64,000 bases of DNA from Syngnathus acus (taxonomy: Eukaryota; Chordata; Actinopteri; Syngnathiformes; Syngnathidae), in assembly GCF_901709675.1 (NCBI RefSeq), contig NC_051095.1, positions 21,203,956-21,267,955 on the forward strand, in the 5' to 3' direction. Position numbers and translations under genes: made by a program. Below, piece by piece: positions 38,681 to 64,000 of this stretch (its first letter is position 1; every line of letters begins with the position of its first letter). The notes beneath the pieces were generated by a model. The model did no database searches, was not told the DNA's origin, and was given only the letters and a program-made list of their open reading frames with translations.

Positions 38681-38830
38681 CATCCATCCATCCATCCATC
38701 CATCCATCCATCCATCCATTTCCTGTACCGCTTAGTCCCCACGGGGTTCGCGGGTGTGCTGGAGCCTATCCCAGCGCCATCGGGCAGTAGGCGGGGGACA
38801 CCCTGAACCGGTTGCCAGCCAGTTCAGTGA
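38681..38830 (+). repeat. CATC tandem repeat heading a truncated teleost interspersed repeat
   Basis: About nine CATC units are followed by TTTCCTGTACCGCTTAGTCC, GGGGTTCGCGGGTGTGCTGG and GGGCAGTAGGCGGGGGACAC. This is the same family and orientation as the copy at 3989-4312, but it is cut off after the first 110 bases. Confidence 0.85.
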
Positions 38831-38926
38831 GGCTTAACTAAAAATGGGTGCCTTGAAAGCACGGGATAATATCTTGATACTTCAAAACTTCCTCCCATTG
38901 TTATTTGATTAGGTCGATTTTTTTTA

Positions 38927-38948
38927 CCCCCCCCCCCCCCCCCCCCCC
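38927..38948. repeat. Poly-C tract
   Basis: A run of 22 C follows eight T. It is a simple homopolymer and a likely place for sequencing error in length. Confidence 0.9.
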
Positions 38949-39939
38949 ACCCATTATATCCTGTTTCTTATGGCCTTTTAATTGCTGCATTATGTACAAG
39001 TTTGAATGTGACAACAGCCAGCACCAGCCATTATGAAATACTCCCTTGTTCAATTCAAAAGTGAGAATTTATCAAACAGTTGTAAAAAAAAATCTGACTT
39101 GAGATGCATCCCGGGACCATTAGTCACTGCTGTTATCATGGGTGCCGCCACCAGTTAACATGTAATCTGAAGCTATCCAGTCCTTTAATTTATTTGTGTA
39201 AATACGTTAAAAAAAGTTTAATATCACATTATAATATGATGAATTTGGCTTCATCCACACTCACAAGAAGAAGCAATTTCTACAGGTTCAATAAGTGGCA
39301 GAGACCTTTTCATGTCTTATAATTCAAATTTACAAATACAATCAAAAATAATGAGGTTAAAAGTTTAAAATTATTTTGAAGGTTTAAAAAGAACACACAC
39401 ATACTAACATAGTGTGCCCAAATTCAAAGGCTGCATCCCTGAAGGCCGCATTTTTGGCCGTATGACGTCAGTTCCAGCGTGCCTCGCCCCGCGTGTGGTT
39501 TCTAAATTCTAGAAAGACAATTAACAGTCTTCACCACAATTTGTCCAAGAAAATGCCGCACTGTGTTGAGGAGGCAGCTGAGCCAAGACGGCAGTCAACG
39601 ACGCCACGTCACGCTTTTCCTTCGGGATCCCTTCTTTTGAGCAACATGGCTGCGCCCAGGATGTCTCGACAAGTAGGTATGAGGTAAGCTTACTTTAATA
39701 AAACCAGTGCAACAAATAACCGTCTGGATACGTATTTGTCTCGACAAACTGTTTCCTTCTGAGCTCCTCAGGTACACTTTAAGAGACTTGAGATGAGCCT
39801 TGTGACAGAACCTACAAAACAATTTAGCATCAAAGAGAACTTGTACCCTGAGCCAGCAGCACTTTTCCGACAGAGTCCCGAGATGATGCACTCAACTTGG
39901 GCCCTCCACTCCTTACTGCAACATCAAGACTCCATGTGA

Positions 39940-40560
39940 AACTATGCCAGGATTAATTTTATGGACTTCAGTTGCCTTCAACTCCATCCTCCCAGCTCTT
40001 TGCCAAGAAAAGTTCAACATGACTGACTCCATCTGCAGATGGATCACAGACTTCCTGAAGCAACATCTGTGGAAGACTCAAGGACCACCAGCACTAATGC
40101 CTCATGGGCTGTGTACTTTGTCACTGGCTCTTCTTTCTTTACACCAACTGCTGCACCTCCAAGCATCAGCCAGTAAAACGGATACACGTAGTTTGCGAAC
40201 AACAGGGAGGCACACTAGCTCGTGTCCTGGTACAACAACAACCTGGCGCTTAACAGCCAGAAAACAGAAGAGGCGATCATGGACTTGAGGAAGTTCCCAA
40301 CCCCACACACTCATCCTTCTCCATCATGGACTCTTTCAGCTTCCTGGGCACCATCGTCACCCACGACCTCAAGTCAGCTCCTTCATTAAAAAGCCCCAGC
40401 AGAGGATGTTCGTACTCAAACTTCCAGCCATGTTGGTACAGTTCTACACAGCGACCACCTGTTCAATCTTCTCCCTTTAGGAAGTAGGCTACGATTTATT
40501 CGGACCACAGCCTTCCTGCTGCCACATGAGCAGATGATTCATCTCAGCTATCACCACGCT
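39940..40560 (+). mobile_element. Heavily degraded LINE, reverse-transcriptase to 3' region
   Basis: Decayed plus-strand frames give DFSCLQLHP-like remains of the FDFSSAFNTI block, then CRWITDFLKQ, then NNNLALNSQKTEEAIMDLRK. Near 40480 the TTCTCCCTTTAGGAAGTAGG stretch resembles the conserved SPLPSGRRLR end of a fish LINE ORF2. Numerous indels and stops break it. It is a different LINE type from the fragments at 5073 and 9970. Confidence 0.75.
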
Positions 40561-40779
40561 AAAGAAACCGGTATAACACCTACACCTGAAATCATTTTTT
40601 TTTCTTGGTAGAAGATTATGATTTCATCATGACAAACATAGTCGTGTGCTTCCCGGCAGCGACTCCGATTTCACATACATACTATGTACTGTAAGATAGT
40701 TAAGTATCTCGCATCCGTGTGTACGAAATCTTATTTTCACATTTCCAATTGTCACATAGCAACTCGCCACCGATGCTTT

Positions 40780-40954
40780 TATTGTGAAAACCACACCCGG
40801 AAGTAGCGAGTGGAAGGCCTTGGTAACTAGCTTAACTGTACTTGAGTGAGGGAAAGCACACGATCGCTTGTGAAGAACGGGGTGAAATTCAGTCGCCACT
40901 CGCCACACTTTCCCTGTTCTTAACCTCTTGGCGCCGTAAGATAATAGTTAGCAG
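40780..40954 (+). promoter_or_regulatory. phf6: Probable phf6 promoter and noncoding exon 1
   Basis: A consensus donor, GCAG followed by GTAAGAC, sits at 40955. It fits a noncoding first exon that splices to the acceptor at 42543-42544 just before the phf6 start codon. The preceding bases (CCGGAAGTAGCG at about 40798, GGCGCCGTAAG at 40931) include an ETS-like CCGGAAGT site, as is common in housekeeping promoters. The start of the exon cannot be fixed from sequence alone. Confidence 0.45.
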
Positions 40955-42566
40955 GTAAGACTTTTGTATCGGTGGCTTGCGAGACAGCCAGCGTGTTCCG
41001 TGGCCTGCTGTGGTTCGAGGCCGTTGTGCTGGCGCTCAAGCCAAGCTGCTCTCTTCTCAGGGATACATCACGTATGGCGCTCTTTGCTTTCGAAGCGGTT
41101 TGCAAAGACCCGCGCCTGTCACGACTATATCCCTCATTTAAAGGGAAATATTCGCTGCTTTTCCGCTTCCCACAACCACCGAATCAAAAAGTACTCTTAT
41201 CAGACATTGGCCTTTTTGCTTTGGGGCCTTGTGAAACATTTCGAGGCGTGGAAGTGTACCCAGTTCCCCCCAAAATCACTAGTTTATAGCTAGTTTGTCC
41301 GAGAAGGAGATACACACCCCCTTTAATTCAAAACTTTGTGGGAAGAAACCTGGTGGAGTTTCCTCGTTTTATTTACAGCAGTCACATATTCCTCACATTG
41401 TTCGTCGTGCAATATGCCGAAATGTTCATTTGTGAGGATCGTTTGGCGAACACTTGACTTTGTAGTAAGACGCATTTTAAGTTTGGTTTACATGAGCTGA
41501 TTGCGTGTTTGCACGCCGCTGTAGCCGCCGCAGTGAGGCGATGTTGGCTCTGCTATCATGGTAGTAATGGCTCGTTCTAGGCGTCGCAGTATATTGTTTG
41601 TTTTAAGTAGCAAAGAAAATTTCCACTTTGATGTTGACGTTAGCTGTTGAGTCTCATCTTGAAATGTTCCCGTGTATTTCATCCGTCCACACCACTTAGC
41701 TTGCATTTTCAACACACCAGCCCTGAAAAGAATGCACAAATGTAGAGGTTGAACTGACCCTGGTTGACAGAACGCGTTTTAATTTTCACATAAATGTCTA
41801 ATTAATGTATATGTAAATCTTGAAATGTTATTTAATAAAACAGTATAATAAATTATTACACAATATTAGGGAGAAAATTCCAATGCACATCATAACAGAC
41901 ACTATGTTGTAAAATGGCCCATTTTTAACATAATTATGTTTTTTACTGGCAGAATGGATGCAAAAATGAGTCGGATTTGACACATACAGTAACACAGATC
42001 CTGGACAACTAGTGTCAGCACATTGTATTGCATCAAGTATGTGCATGCAGTCATTGTGTACAATGTGTATTAGAATTATTAAAATATTAGAATTTGATTG
42101 GTCCTGATTTTGCCTAATTTAATTATACTTACAGTGACCGCTGATGTTGCATCTACAGGCCTCTGCTGTGCCGATATAATAAACTATCACCAGCATTATA
42201 CAGAAAACAATATGTCACGATTGGTCATTTCAGAAAACTTTAATTCAGACTTCATTTATGTCACTACATCTATTTCGCAAGAAGAGGTGATTCAGCATCT
42301 GAGTGGACCACTCACAATTCTACAATCTGTTTCTGTTGGATGCATTGCTCTTATTTTTGTGGTCTATTGTAGCTTTTTCGAAAATGAAAAGTTTGGTTTT
42401 CCGTTGTGTCTTTAGCTCTTTTCTTTTGACTTCAGTTCATCACTCATATTGTGCTTGAAGCAGTTCTACGGATGTGGATGAGGTTTGGTTCAACTTGTCT
42501 AATCCAGCTGGTCTTTTTCACTTTCACTCTTTGATTTTCATTAGGAAGTCATCAGCACTCCAGATC

Positions 42567-46310
<3,744 letters not shown>

Positions 46311-47415
46311 CCACAATGTAAGTGTTCCAAGTCTATAAACAATATTTGTCAAATTCAGATAGTGGTTGTTTTCTAGCCTCAACAATACAACTGAAATAAA
46401 TTCAGATTGAAAATGTGTTATCATTTACCTGCTTGGTTTATTTATTTTTTCAAACAGGTTTGGTGCCTGACAGCAAAATTTGTGGGGGAGCTATGCGTCT
46501 TTCTACAAAATCTCAGCCTACTCAGCGTTGCGGTCTTTAGTTTCCCATGAGCTGTCTTCGACACATCGCCTTCCCAAATAAATGGATGCACTGCATTGAG
46601 ACTAGATGAGCTTTTCACGCATTGGTGATCCCTACAGAGCATGGACTCCTGCAGAATTGCGATGAAAAGCCAAAGATTAACTTTCAAAGGAGAGTTATGG
46701 ACGTATCTTCAACTATTTGTGCTACTGTCATGCTCAAAAGCTGGATGGACTGAAGTTATACTCGTCACCTCGTAGACTACTTCACACGATGAAACAATAT
46801 TTTTCCTTCACTGCAATACCTGACAGCAGTCTCTACAAAGTTGTGCAGTTTTATCATTTTGTTGTGTCAATCATATCTTTCAAAATCTTTTTGTTAGCCT
46901 TTATTTCTTGCTATGTAATACATTTGCTACTGTGTAATCATCATGAGTAATTTTGAATGTGTGGATTTTGGAAGGTCACAAGTTTTACTGGCATGCACTT
47001 GCATTCAATGGTGGATTCTTGTTTTTCTCTTTAGCCGCTAAAGAGCTCAGTACACAGCTTTTCAGGAAAGTTGGCTTGACTTTATTTGGTTTGATGTTAC
47101 AACGTATCTCTACAAATGTATGCAATCATGTTTTTGCAAATAGAATTCTTTTTGTATTTTACATGTTTACTGAATAATGTGGTCTTATTTGAGTGTTTAA
47201 AAAAAAAGAAAAAAAAAAAGAATCTCTCGCATAGCCGGTAACTTGGTGTTCCGCGTCCATGAGAGGAATGTGACACCAGCCCAAGTATCATGAAGTCACT
47301 GTGTATCTTTGTGAATTTAGTTTTACATTCTTGAACCTGACTGAAGCTTATCATGCTCACCTGGAACATTCATTCTGCCTTTTTAGTATTTTCAATAAAT
47401 TAATTTGTGCATTTA
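46311..47415 (+). other. phf6: phf6 3' UTR with a spliced intron
   Basis: Seven bases after the stop codon a strong donor occurs (CACAAT then GTAAGTG at 46318). A matching acceptor (TTTTTTCAAACAG) precedes 46458, so the 3' UTR is probably split. The junction is only 7 nt after the stop and would not trigger nonsense-mediated decay. An AATAAA signal at 47394-47399 is the best candidate for the 3' end. Confidence 0.55.
47394..47399 (+). terminator. phf6: Polyadenylation signal AATAAA, probably phf6
   Basis: AATAAA is followed within 25 bases by a T/G-rich stretch (TTAATTTGTGCATTT). It lies about 1.1 kb past the phf6 stop and is the first canonical hexamer that I see downstream with this context. 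Confidence 0.5.
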
Positions 47416-48035
47416 ATTCATGTTAATGCACAGATTTCTCTTTGCATATTTGTTTCCATTATTCAGTTCAACACTTAAATGTTCTGTCAGTTCAATTCGA
47501 TCTTGAATAAGTGGTAGGAGAGTGAAGTTGTGAGCCCCATCTAATACAGCAAGGGCATCTTCCCAAAACCTTCCTGCAATACATAACCAAACCAAAAAAT
47601 TTTACCAAAAGGACCGTTGCTTGATAAGAAATTATGTATGAAATAAAATTGATAGGAAATCTAACCATTTCCTAAATTAACTGTTAGGGTTTACAGATTA
47701 TCTTGATCGTATGATTATGTTGGAATGTAACCTGTAATAATTTACCTAGCTTGTCCTGTCTTAACAAAAGTAGTAGAACAAAGTGCTAAGATCTTTTGAA
47801 CTGATTGACTAGCTGCAGAGGAAGCAACCAGTGTTGCTTTGTCTACACAACGTCGTAAAAGACCCCCTGCTATGCTTTGATCAGCAGGCCAGGGGCTTCA
47901 ACCCCATCCTGTCCACTCTCACCCCCACTCTGTTTCTCTCAATAAAAATGCTTCTGCAAGCGGCCAGAGTCAGACCTCCTTCGATCATCGCTGTACACAG
48001 CGACGAATGGACTCTCCACCTGCAAGTGTCTAAAA

Positions 48036-48365
48036 CACAGGTGTCAAACTCAAGGCCCGGGGGCCAGATACGGCCCGCCATATCATTTTATGTGGCCCGC
48101 GAAGACAAATTGTGCATCAAATTCGTGTCATTACTAGAATTGCAAATTGTCTTCACTTTTAATAGTATCTTTTTTTTTTTTAAATATTTGACCAGTTTTT
48201 ACTCGTCTGATTTGAAAACGAGTTATTTGTCAGTTTGTTTTGTAGCTTTTACTGTATATAATATGAGGTGCTCATACATTTATTTGGGTTGACAGTCATA
48301 ATGGCCCTCCGAAAGAAGCTATGACTACAATGCGGCCCGCCAAAAAAATGAGTTTGACACCCCTG
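48036..48365. mobile_element. hAT MITE copy 1 (TIR GGTGTCAAACTC), exact target duplication
   Basis: The element begins CACAGGTGTCAAACTCAAGG and ends GAGTTTGACACCCCTG, inverted counterparts of each other. GTCTAAAA stands immediately left (48028-48035) and right (48366-48373), an exact 8-bp target duplication as expected for hAT. The interior contains CGGCCCGC and TATGTGGCCCGCGAAGAC, and has no coding capacity. Confidence 0.85.
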
Positions 48366-49476
48366 GTCTAAAAGGACTTACTTGTCTCCCGTGTGGTTCT
48401 TGCAAAATAAGTTAGTGTGAGCACCACCCTAACATTAACGTTTACTCTTATCTTGAACCTGCTTATTTTTAATCAAAGAAAAACTATTCTGTGGGTTGAT
48501 CGTTATTCCTCACCTTGTGGGAATACTAAAAGTCGTTTGTGATGATGTTTTACTTGCACCTTTACTGAAGAAATTGGTGGTAGGCTTGCAAAGGGTGGTT
48601 TCTCTGAGGCACCGTAGTGGGTGTGTTTTGAAATTGCATATCGATTCACCAATCACCACTAGATGGCATTGAAAAATGTATACACGCTGTGCCTTTAACA
48701 GAAATGACCAACCAAATTCAGGGCTCACAAGGCCGCACCCCTTAAATCACACAAATATCTCTGTGTTACACTTTATTTTTGTACATGATCTCTCTCTTCT
48801 GTTTAGCACTACAGTGCTATTTAAACTTTTTAAAGAGTTGAAATAATGTGTTGTTGTTTTGGTTGGGAGGGCTGGTAAAGCATTTCAAACGCAAACATTT
48901 ATTTCATTTATGAATACATTGTACTACTGCTTGGTCATGAAGCGAATGAATCCATCATCATTAAGTCGTCCTCAGACGGGCCTTCCATCGGAGCCTCCAG
49001 TTCCCCCGATCCTCCATGCAACCTGCAAGCTCGTCAGCAGTTTACGCGGCCACATCTCGCCCTCTTGATCAATGCCCGTGACGCGTGGCTCCTGCGGACT
49101 CCTGCCGCTGGAAGTATAGGATTAGGGTTACCTTTGATCTCTATATTTGTTTAGGCCTTGCAATGCGAGAGTAAGAGCTGTGGGTCGTAAGTCCTCATAG
49201 CTCTACTTTGGGCATCTGCAGGCATAAGCCCTTGTCAGCCCATTCACCCCGGTACCTTCAGGTGGTTTACGGTCTGGGGTCAGGCAAGGCAGCACCTGTG
49301 GTTTTTGTTTGGAGTGACTTTCTCCTAGATGGGTTGCCTACTATGGCTGAGCTCCTCTGCCCACTATTTACCCATAGCTGGGACAGTGGTTGAGAGGCAC
49401 CAGGGCATTGTCCACACACCGGTGGGCCTGCACGCCTTCTCTCTGGGGCCCACTGTTGCTCCGAGATCCCCTACAG

Positions 49477-50031
49477 CAGTGGTCCCCAACCACCGGGCCG
49501 CGGACCGGTACCGGTCCGTGGGTCACTTGGTACCGGGCCGCCAAGCCGCACAGAAAAAAAAAAAAATTATCGACGATCAATTAATTCAGGTCAAGACACT
49601 CGTCCCGGTCACGTGACATGTTTCCCCAGTCGAGCCCGCAAAGCTAATATGTGGCGACAGGCTAACTAACCAGGCAATGAAGCATTCAAAACTGCTTCAA
49701 CACATGGAGACCAAGCATCCTGCAATAAAAGACAAACCTTAATCACTTCGGGTGTCATTGTCTCCGATTACGTCTAGATGGGACCGGCTCGTTTCTGAGA
49801 AACAAACTCAGTGCTCCCACTAATTCAACGTAATGGTGAGTTTTATTTTTGTCATTTGTACTTGTTTTTATGTCAGTCGTATCATTTTATTTCATCGTAT
49901 TTATATATTTATTATAAATGTATTATTTATTTATTTATATAAATGTATTATTTATTTATATAAATGCCGGTCCGCGAAAATATTTCTGACATGTAACCGG
50001 TCCGTGGCGCAAAAAAGGTTGGGGACCACTG
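49477..50031 (+). mobile_element. hAT element with remnant BED-type zinc finger (TIR CAGTGGTCCCCAACC)
   Basis: The ends CAGTGGTCCCCAACC and GGTTGGGGACCACTG are perfect 15-bp inverted repeats, and the target duplication CCCTACAG is exact (49469-49476 and 50032-50039). Within, plus-strand codons from 49668 read NQAMKHSKLLQHMETKHPAI, the C-terminal half of a BED zinc finger (L-x-x-H-x-x-x-x-H) typical of hAT transposases, followed by a stop. An AT-rich TTATTTATATAAATG repeat lies near the right end. It is an internally deleted copy. Confidence 0.88.
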
Positions 50032-50039
50032 CCCTACAG

Positions 50040-50360
50040 CACGTGTCAAACTCAAGGCCCGGGGGCCAGATACAGCCCGCCACATCATTTTATGTGGCCC
50101 GCGAAGACAAATTGCATCAAATCCGTGTGTCATGACTAGAATTGCAAATTGTCTTCACTTTTAATAATATCTTTTTTTTAAATAATTGACCAGTTTTTAC
50201 TCATCTGATTTGAAAATGAGTTATTTGTCAGTTTGTTTTGTAGCTTTTGTATATAATATGAGGTGCTCATACATTTATTTGGATTGACAGTCATAATGGC
50301 CCTCCGAAAGAAGCTATGACTACAATGCGGCTTGTGAAAAAAATGAGTTTGACACCCCTG
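50040..50360. mobile_element. hAT MITE copy 2 (same family as 48036-48365)
   Basis: It is collinear with the copy at 48036, with a 2-base deletion in the left terminus (CACGTGTCAAACTC). It is flanked by CCCTACAG on both sides (50032-50039 and 50361-50368), sharing its left target copy with the neighbouring BED-hAT element. It is non-coding. Confidence 0.88.
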
Positions 50361-50390
50361 CCCTACAGATTTACCCTGGAACCGTGAGGT

Positions 50391-50434
<44 letters not shown>

Positions 50435-50435
50435 A
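50391..50435. repeat. GAAA tetranucleotide microsatellite
   Basis: About eleven AAGA/GAAA units lie in a row just right of the hAT pair. Confidence 0.95.
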
Positions 50436-50599
50436 CAGGGAGGGCATCTGGTGTAAAAACTGTGTCAAACAATTTGTGCAAATGACTCACTGTGGTGACT
50501 CCTGTTGAGATAAGCAGAAAGTCGCAAGAACAACTCAGCCTTTTTTTGTTTATGTTTTGCCACATAGGCATAAAATATTAATAATAATACGCCTCACAA

Positions 50600-50848
50600 A
50601 TGAGTCCGTTGTAAAAGGGGGCGGGTCTCCCAAATCTCGTTCTTTGATTGCTCGCCTCCTACTCACGTCATCGACAACGTTCTTTTTCCACTCGGGTAGA
50701 GTGGTGCAACGTCCTGTGAGAGAGCCGGAAGGGTACAGCAGCAACGACGCAGATAGCTTATCCATGTGAGCAGTGACGGTGGGCAGTAATATTAACATTT
50801 TTTTTTCTACGCACGATATACTAAAAAGGACCCCCGGTGCGAACAGAC
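50600..50848 (+). promoter_or_regulatory. hprt1: Probable hprt1 promoter and 5' UTR
   Basis: A GC box (GGGGGCGGG, 50617-50625) and a CRE-like CACGTCA (50664-50670) lie 180-230 bases upstream of the hprt1 ATG. The stretch is CpG-containing and has no TATA box in a normal position, which fits a housekeeping promoter. The exact start site is not determined. Confidence 0.5.
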
Positions 50849-56005
<5,157 letters not shown>

Positions 56006-56228
56006 AGAGCACCTTTATTTTTTTATGGCAGATTTTTTTTTTGAAGACCGGTTTTATTTACGAGACCGTCATATTAAAAAAAATCCTGCCTGCTCAGATT
56101 ATCCAGGGGGTGGACCAGTATAGTGACGCTTGCCCGTTTTTGTCCCCCCCCCCATTCCAATACTTAGAAGTTTCAGCTTTTGCGACATTCTCTTATTTAG
56201 CTCAGATAAAGGCATGTCTGGGCAATAC

Positions 56229-56625
56229 TGTCACGCATTGGCGTGACCCGTACTCTGAACAGCTCATCCCTCCTGCCCCTCCCATCCTGTCAGCAGCAGT
56301 CACTATGATTGTCCACATCTGCGCTTTCTTCAAACCTGCTCACAGCTTGTTAGCCGCTCTATAAAGACCCAGCAGGCCCAGCCCTCTGTGTCAGTTCGTT
56401 CTTTTGCCCTACCGGTATGCTACCTGTCTGCTGCCCGTTCTGTCGCCCTATCTGTAATCCTCCCTAGCACGGTCTGTTACTCTTCCTGTTACTCTCCCTG
56501 TTACTCTCCCTGTGACTCTGCCAGTCTGTTGACATACTTGTCGCCTCCTGTCATGCTGCTCTCAACTAACCCTTTCCCTCCAATAAACCCCTATTTGGTC
56601 CAAGCCGCATTTGGTCTCCATGACG
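56229..56625 (+). mobile_element. Solo LTR of a retrotransposon with 5-bp target duplication
   Basis: AATAC is present at 56224-56228 and 56626-56630, exactly bordering a 397-bp unit that begins TGTCACGC and ends CCATGACG. Inside are a TATA-like CTCTATAAAGACC (56358), repeats of a TGTTACTCTCCC unit (56488-56515) and a polyadenylation hexamer AATAAA (56582-56587). This is the layout of an LTR with promoter, R and polyA signal. The 3' terminus is CG rather than the usual CA, attributable to mutation. A Gypsy-type origin is likely from the 5-bp duplication and TGTCACG start. No internal gag or pol is present. Confidence 0.75.
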
Positions 56626-63909
<7,284 letters not shown>

Positions 63910-64000
63910 TAAGACATCATCAACCGTGACCGATAAATGAAGTGGTTCGAATTTCACTAGAATGTAACTGATGTATATGCTCATATCTTTGGTAAAGCTC

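Larger units (their letters stand above)
37900..40850. other. Intergenic region between the CAB39-family gene and phf6
   Basis: The two genes are divergent (minus and plus), so this gap holds both promoters. It contains a CATC repeat (38681-38830), a C tract (38927-38948), a GC-richer patch at 39420-39700 and a degraded LINE (39940-40560). I see no further gene. Confidence 0.6.
47416..50600. other. Intergenic region phf6 to hprt1, largely transposon-derived
   Basis: The region holds three hAT elements (48036-48365, 49477-50031, 50040-50360) and a GAAA microsatellite. A GC-richer stretch at 48960-49468 has no recognisable gene. It includes GGATTAGGGTTACC near 49118 and reads like an old repeat. 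Single-copy-looking AT-rich DNA fills the remainder. Confidence 0.6.

Noticed and set aside
47831-48292. 153-codon plus-strand frame after phf6
   Set aside because: Most of it lies in the hAT MITE at 48036-48365. The same frame recurs in the second MITE copy, so it is repeat sequence.
50391-50435. Regularly spaced short repeats resembling a CRISPR array (also 29034-29230)
   Set aside because: These are a tetranucleotide microsatellite and a palindromic tandem array in a vertebrate nuclear locus. There are no unique spacers and no cas genes.
56170-56220. TTTTGCGA followed by a small stem, at the place where mammals have the miR-450/424/503 cluster
   Set aside because: Only the eight-base seed matches my recollection of miR-450. 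The rest of the mature sequence and the hairpin do not, and the site is next to a retrotransposon LTR.

Overview
The window looks like ordinary nuclear DNA from a ray-finned fish, probably a percomorph teleost. Genes are split into many short exons with GT-AG introns, CpG-containing promoters sit upstream of several genes, and the intergenic DNA is rich in fish-type DNA transposons (hAT, Tc1-like, TA-flanked TIR elements), LINE remnants and an abundant teleost interspersed repeat that begins with CATC units. Nothing bacterial, plasmid-like or phage-like is visible.

Five protein genes can be read exon by exon. From left to right: (1) the first two coding exons of glypican-3 (gpc3) on the minus strand (23210 down to 18947). 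Its second intron fills everything from 18946 to the left edge. (2) A complete eight-coding-exon gene for a MO25/CAB39 scaffold protein on the minus strand (37493 down to 34810). (3) A complete phf6 on the plus strand (42567-46310), encoding the two extended PHD modules of PHF6. (4) A complete hprt1 on the plus strand (50849-56005), 218 residues in nine coding exons. (5) The first nine coding exons of pabir2 (FAM122B) on the plus strand (60442-63908), running off the right edge. The order gpc3 - phf6 - hprt1 - pabir2 matches human Xq26 as I know it. The CAB39-family gene between gpc3 and phf6 does not belong to the mammalian block and is the main departure.

The rest is introns and intergenic DNA carrying transposons. 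Several have boundaries that can be read to the base. These include a 2.76 kb composite hAT-like element with an exact 8-bp target duplication and other repeats inside it (28028-30784). Two unrelated hAT elements next to each other are bracketed by three copies of the same 8-bp target (49469-50368). A solo LTR with a 5-bp target duplication starts 223 bp after the hprt1 stop codon (56229-56625). A hAT-like element in hprt1 intron 1 is flanked by a 69-bp perfect direct repeat (51303-52130).

The genes do not form one pathway. They act in growth-factor signalling at the cell surface (gpc3), LKB1 kinase-complex assembly (CAB39), chromatin and nucleolar regulation (phf6), purine salvage (hprt1) and PP2A-B55 inhibition (pabir2). 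I found no convincing undescribed biological system. The items most worth checking are the transposon insertion structures and the CAB39-family gene in this synteny block.
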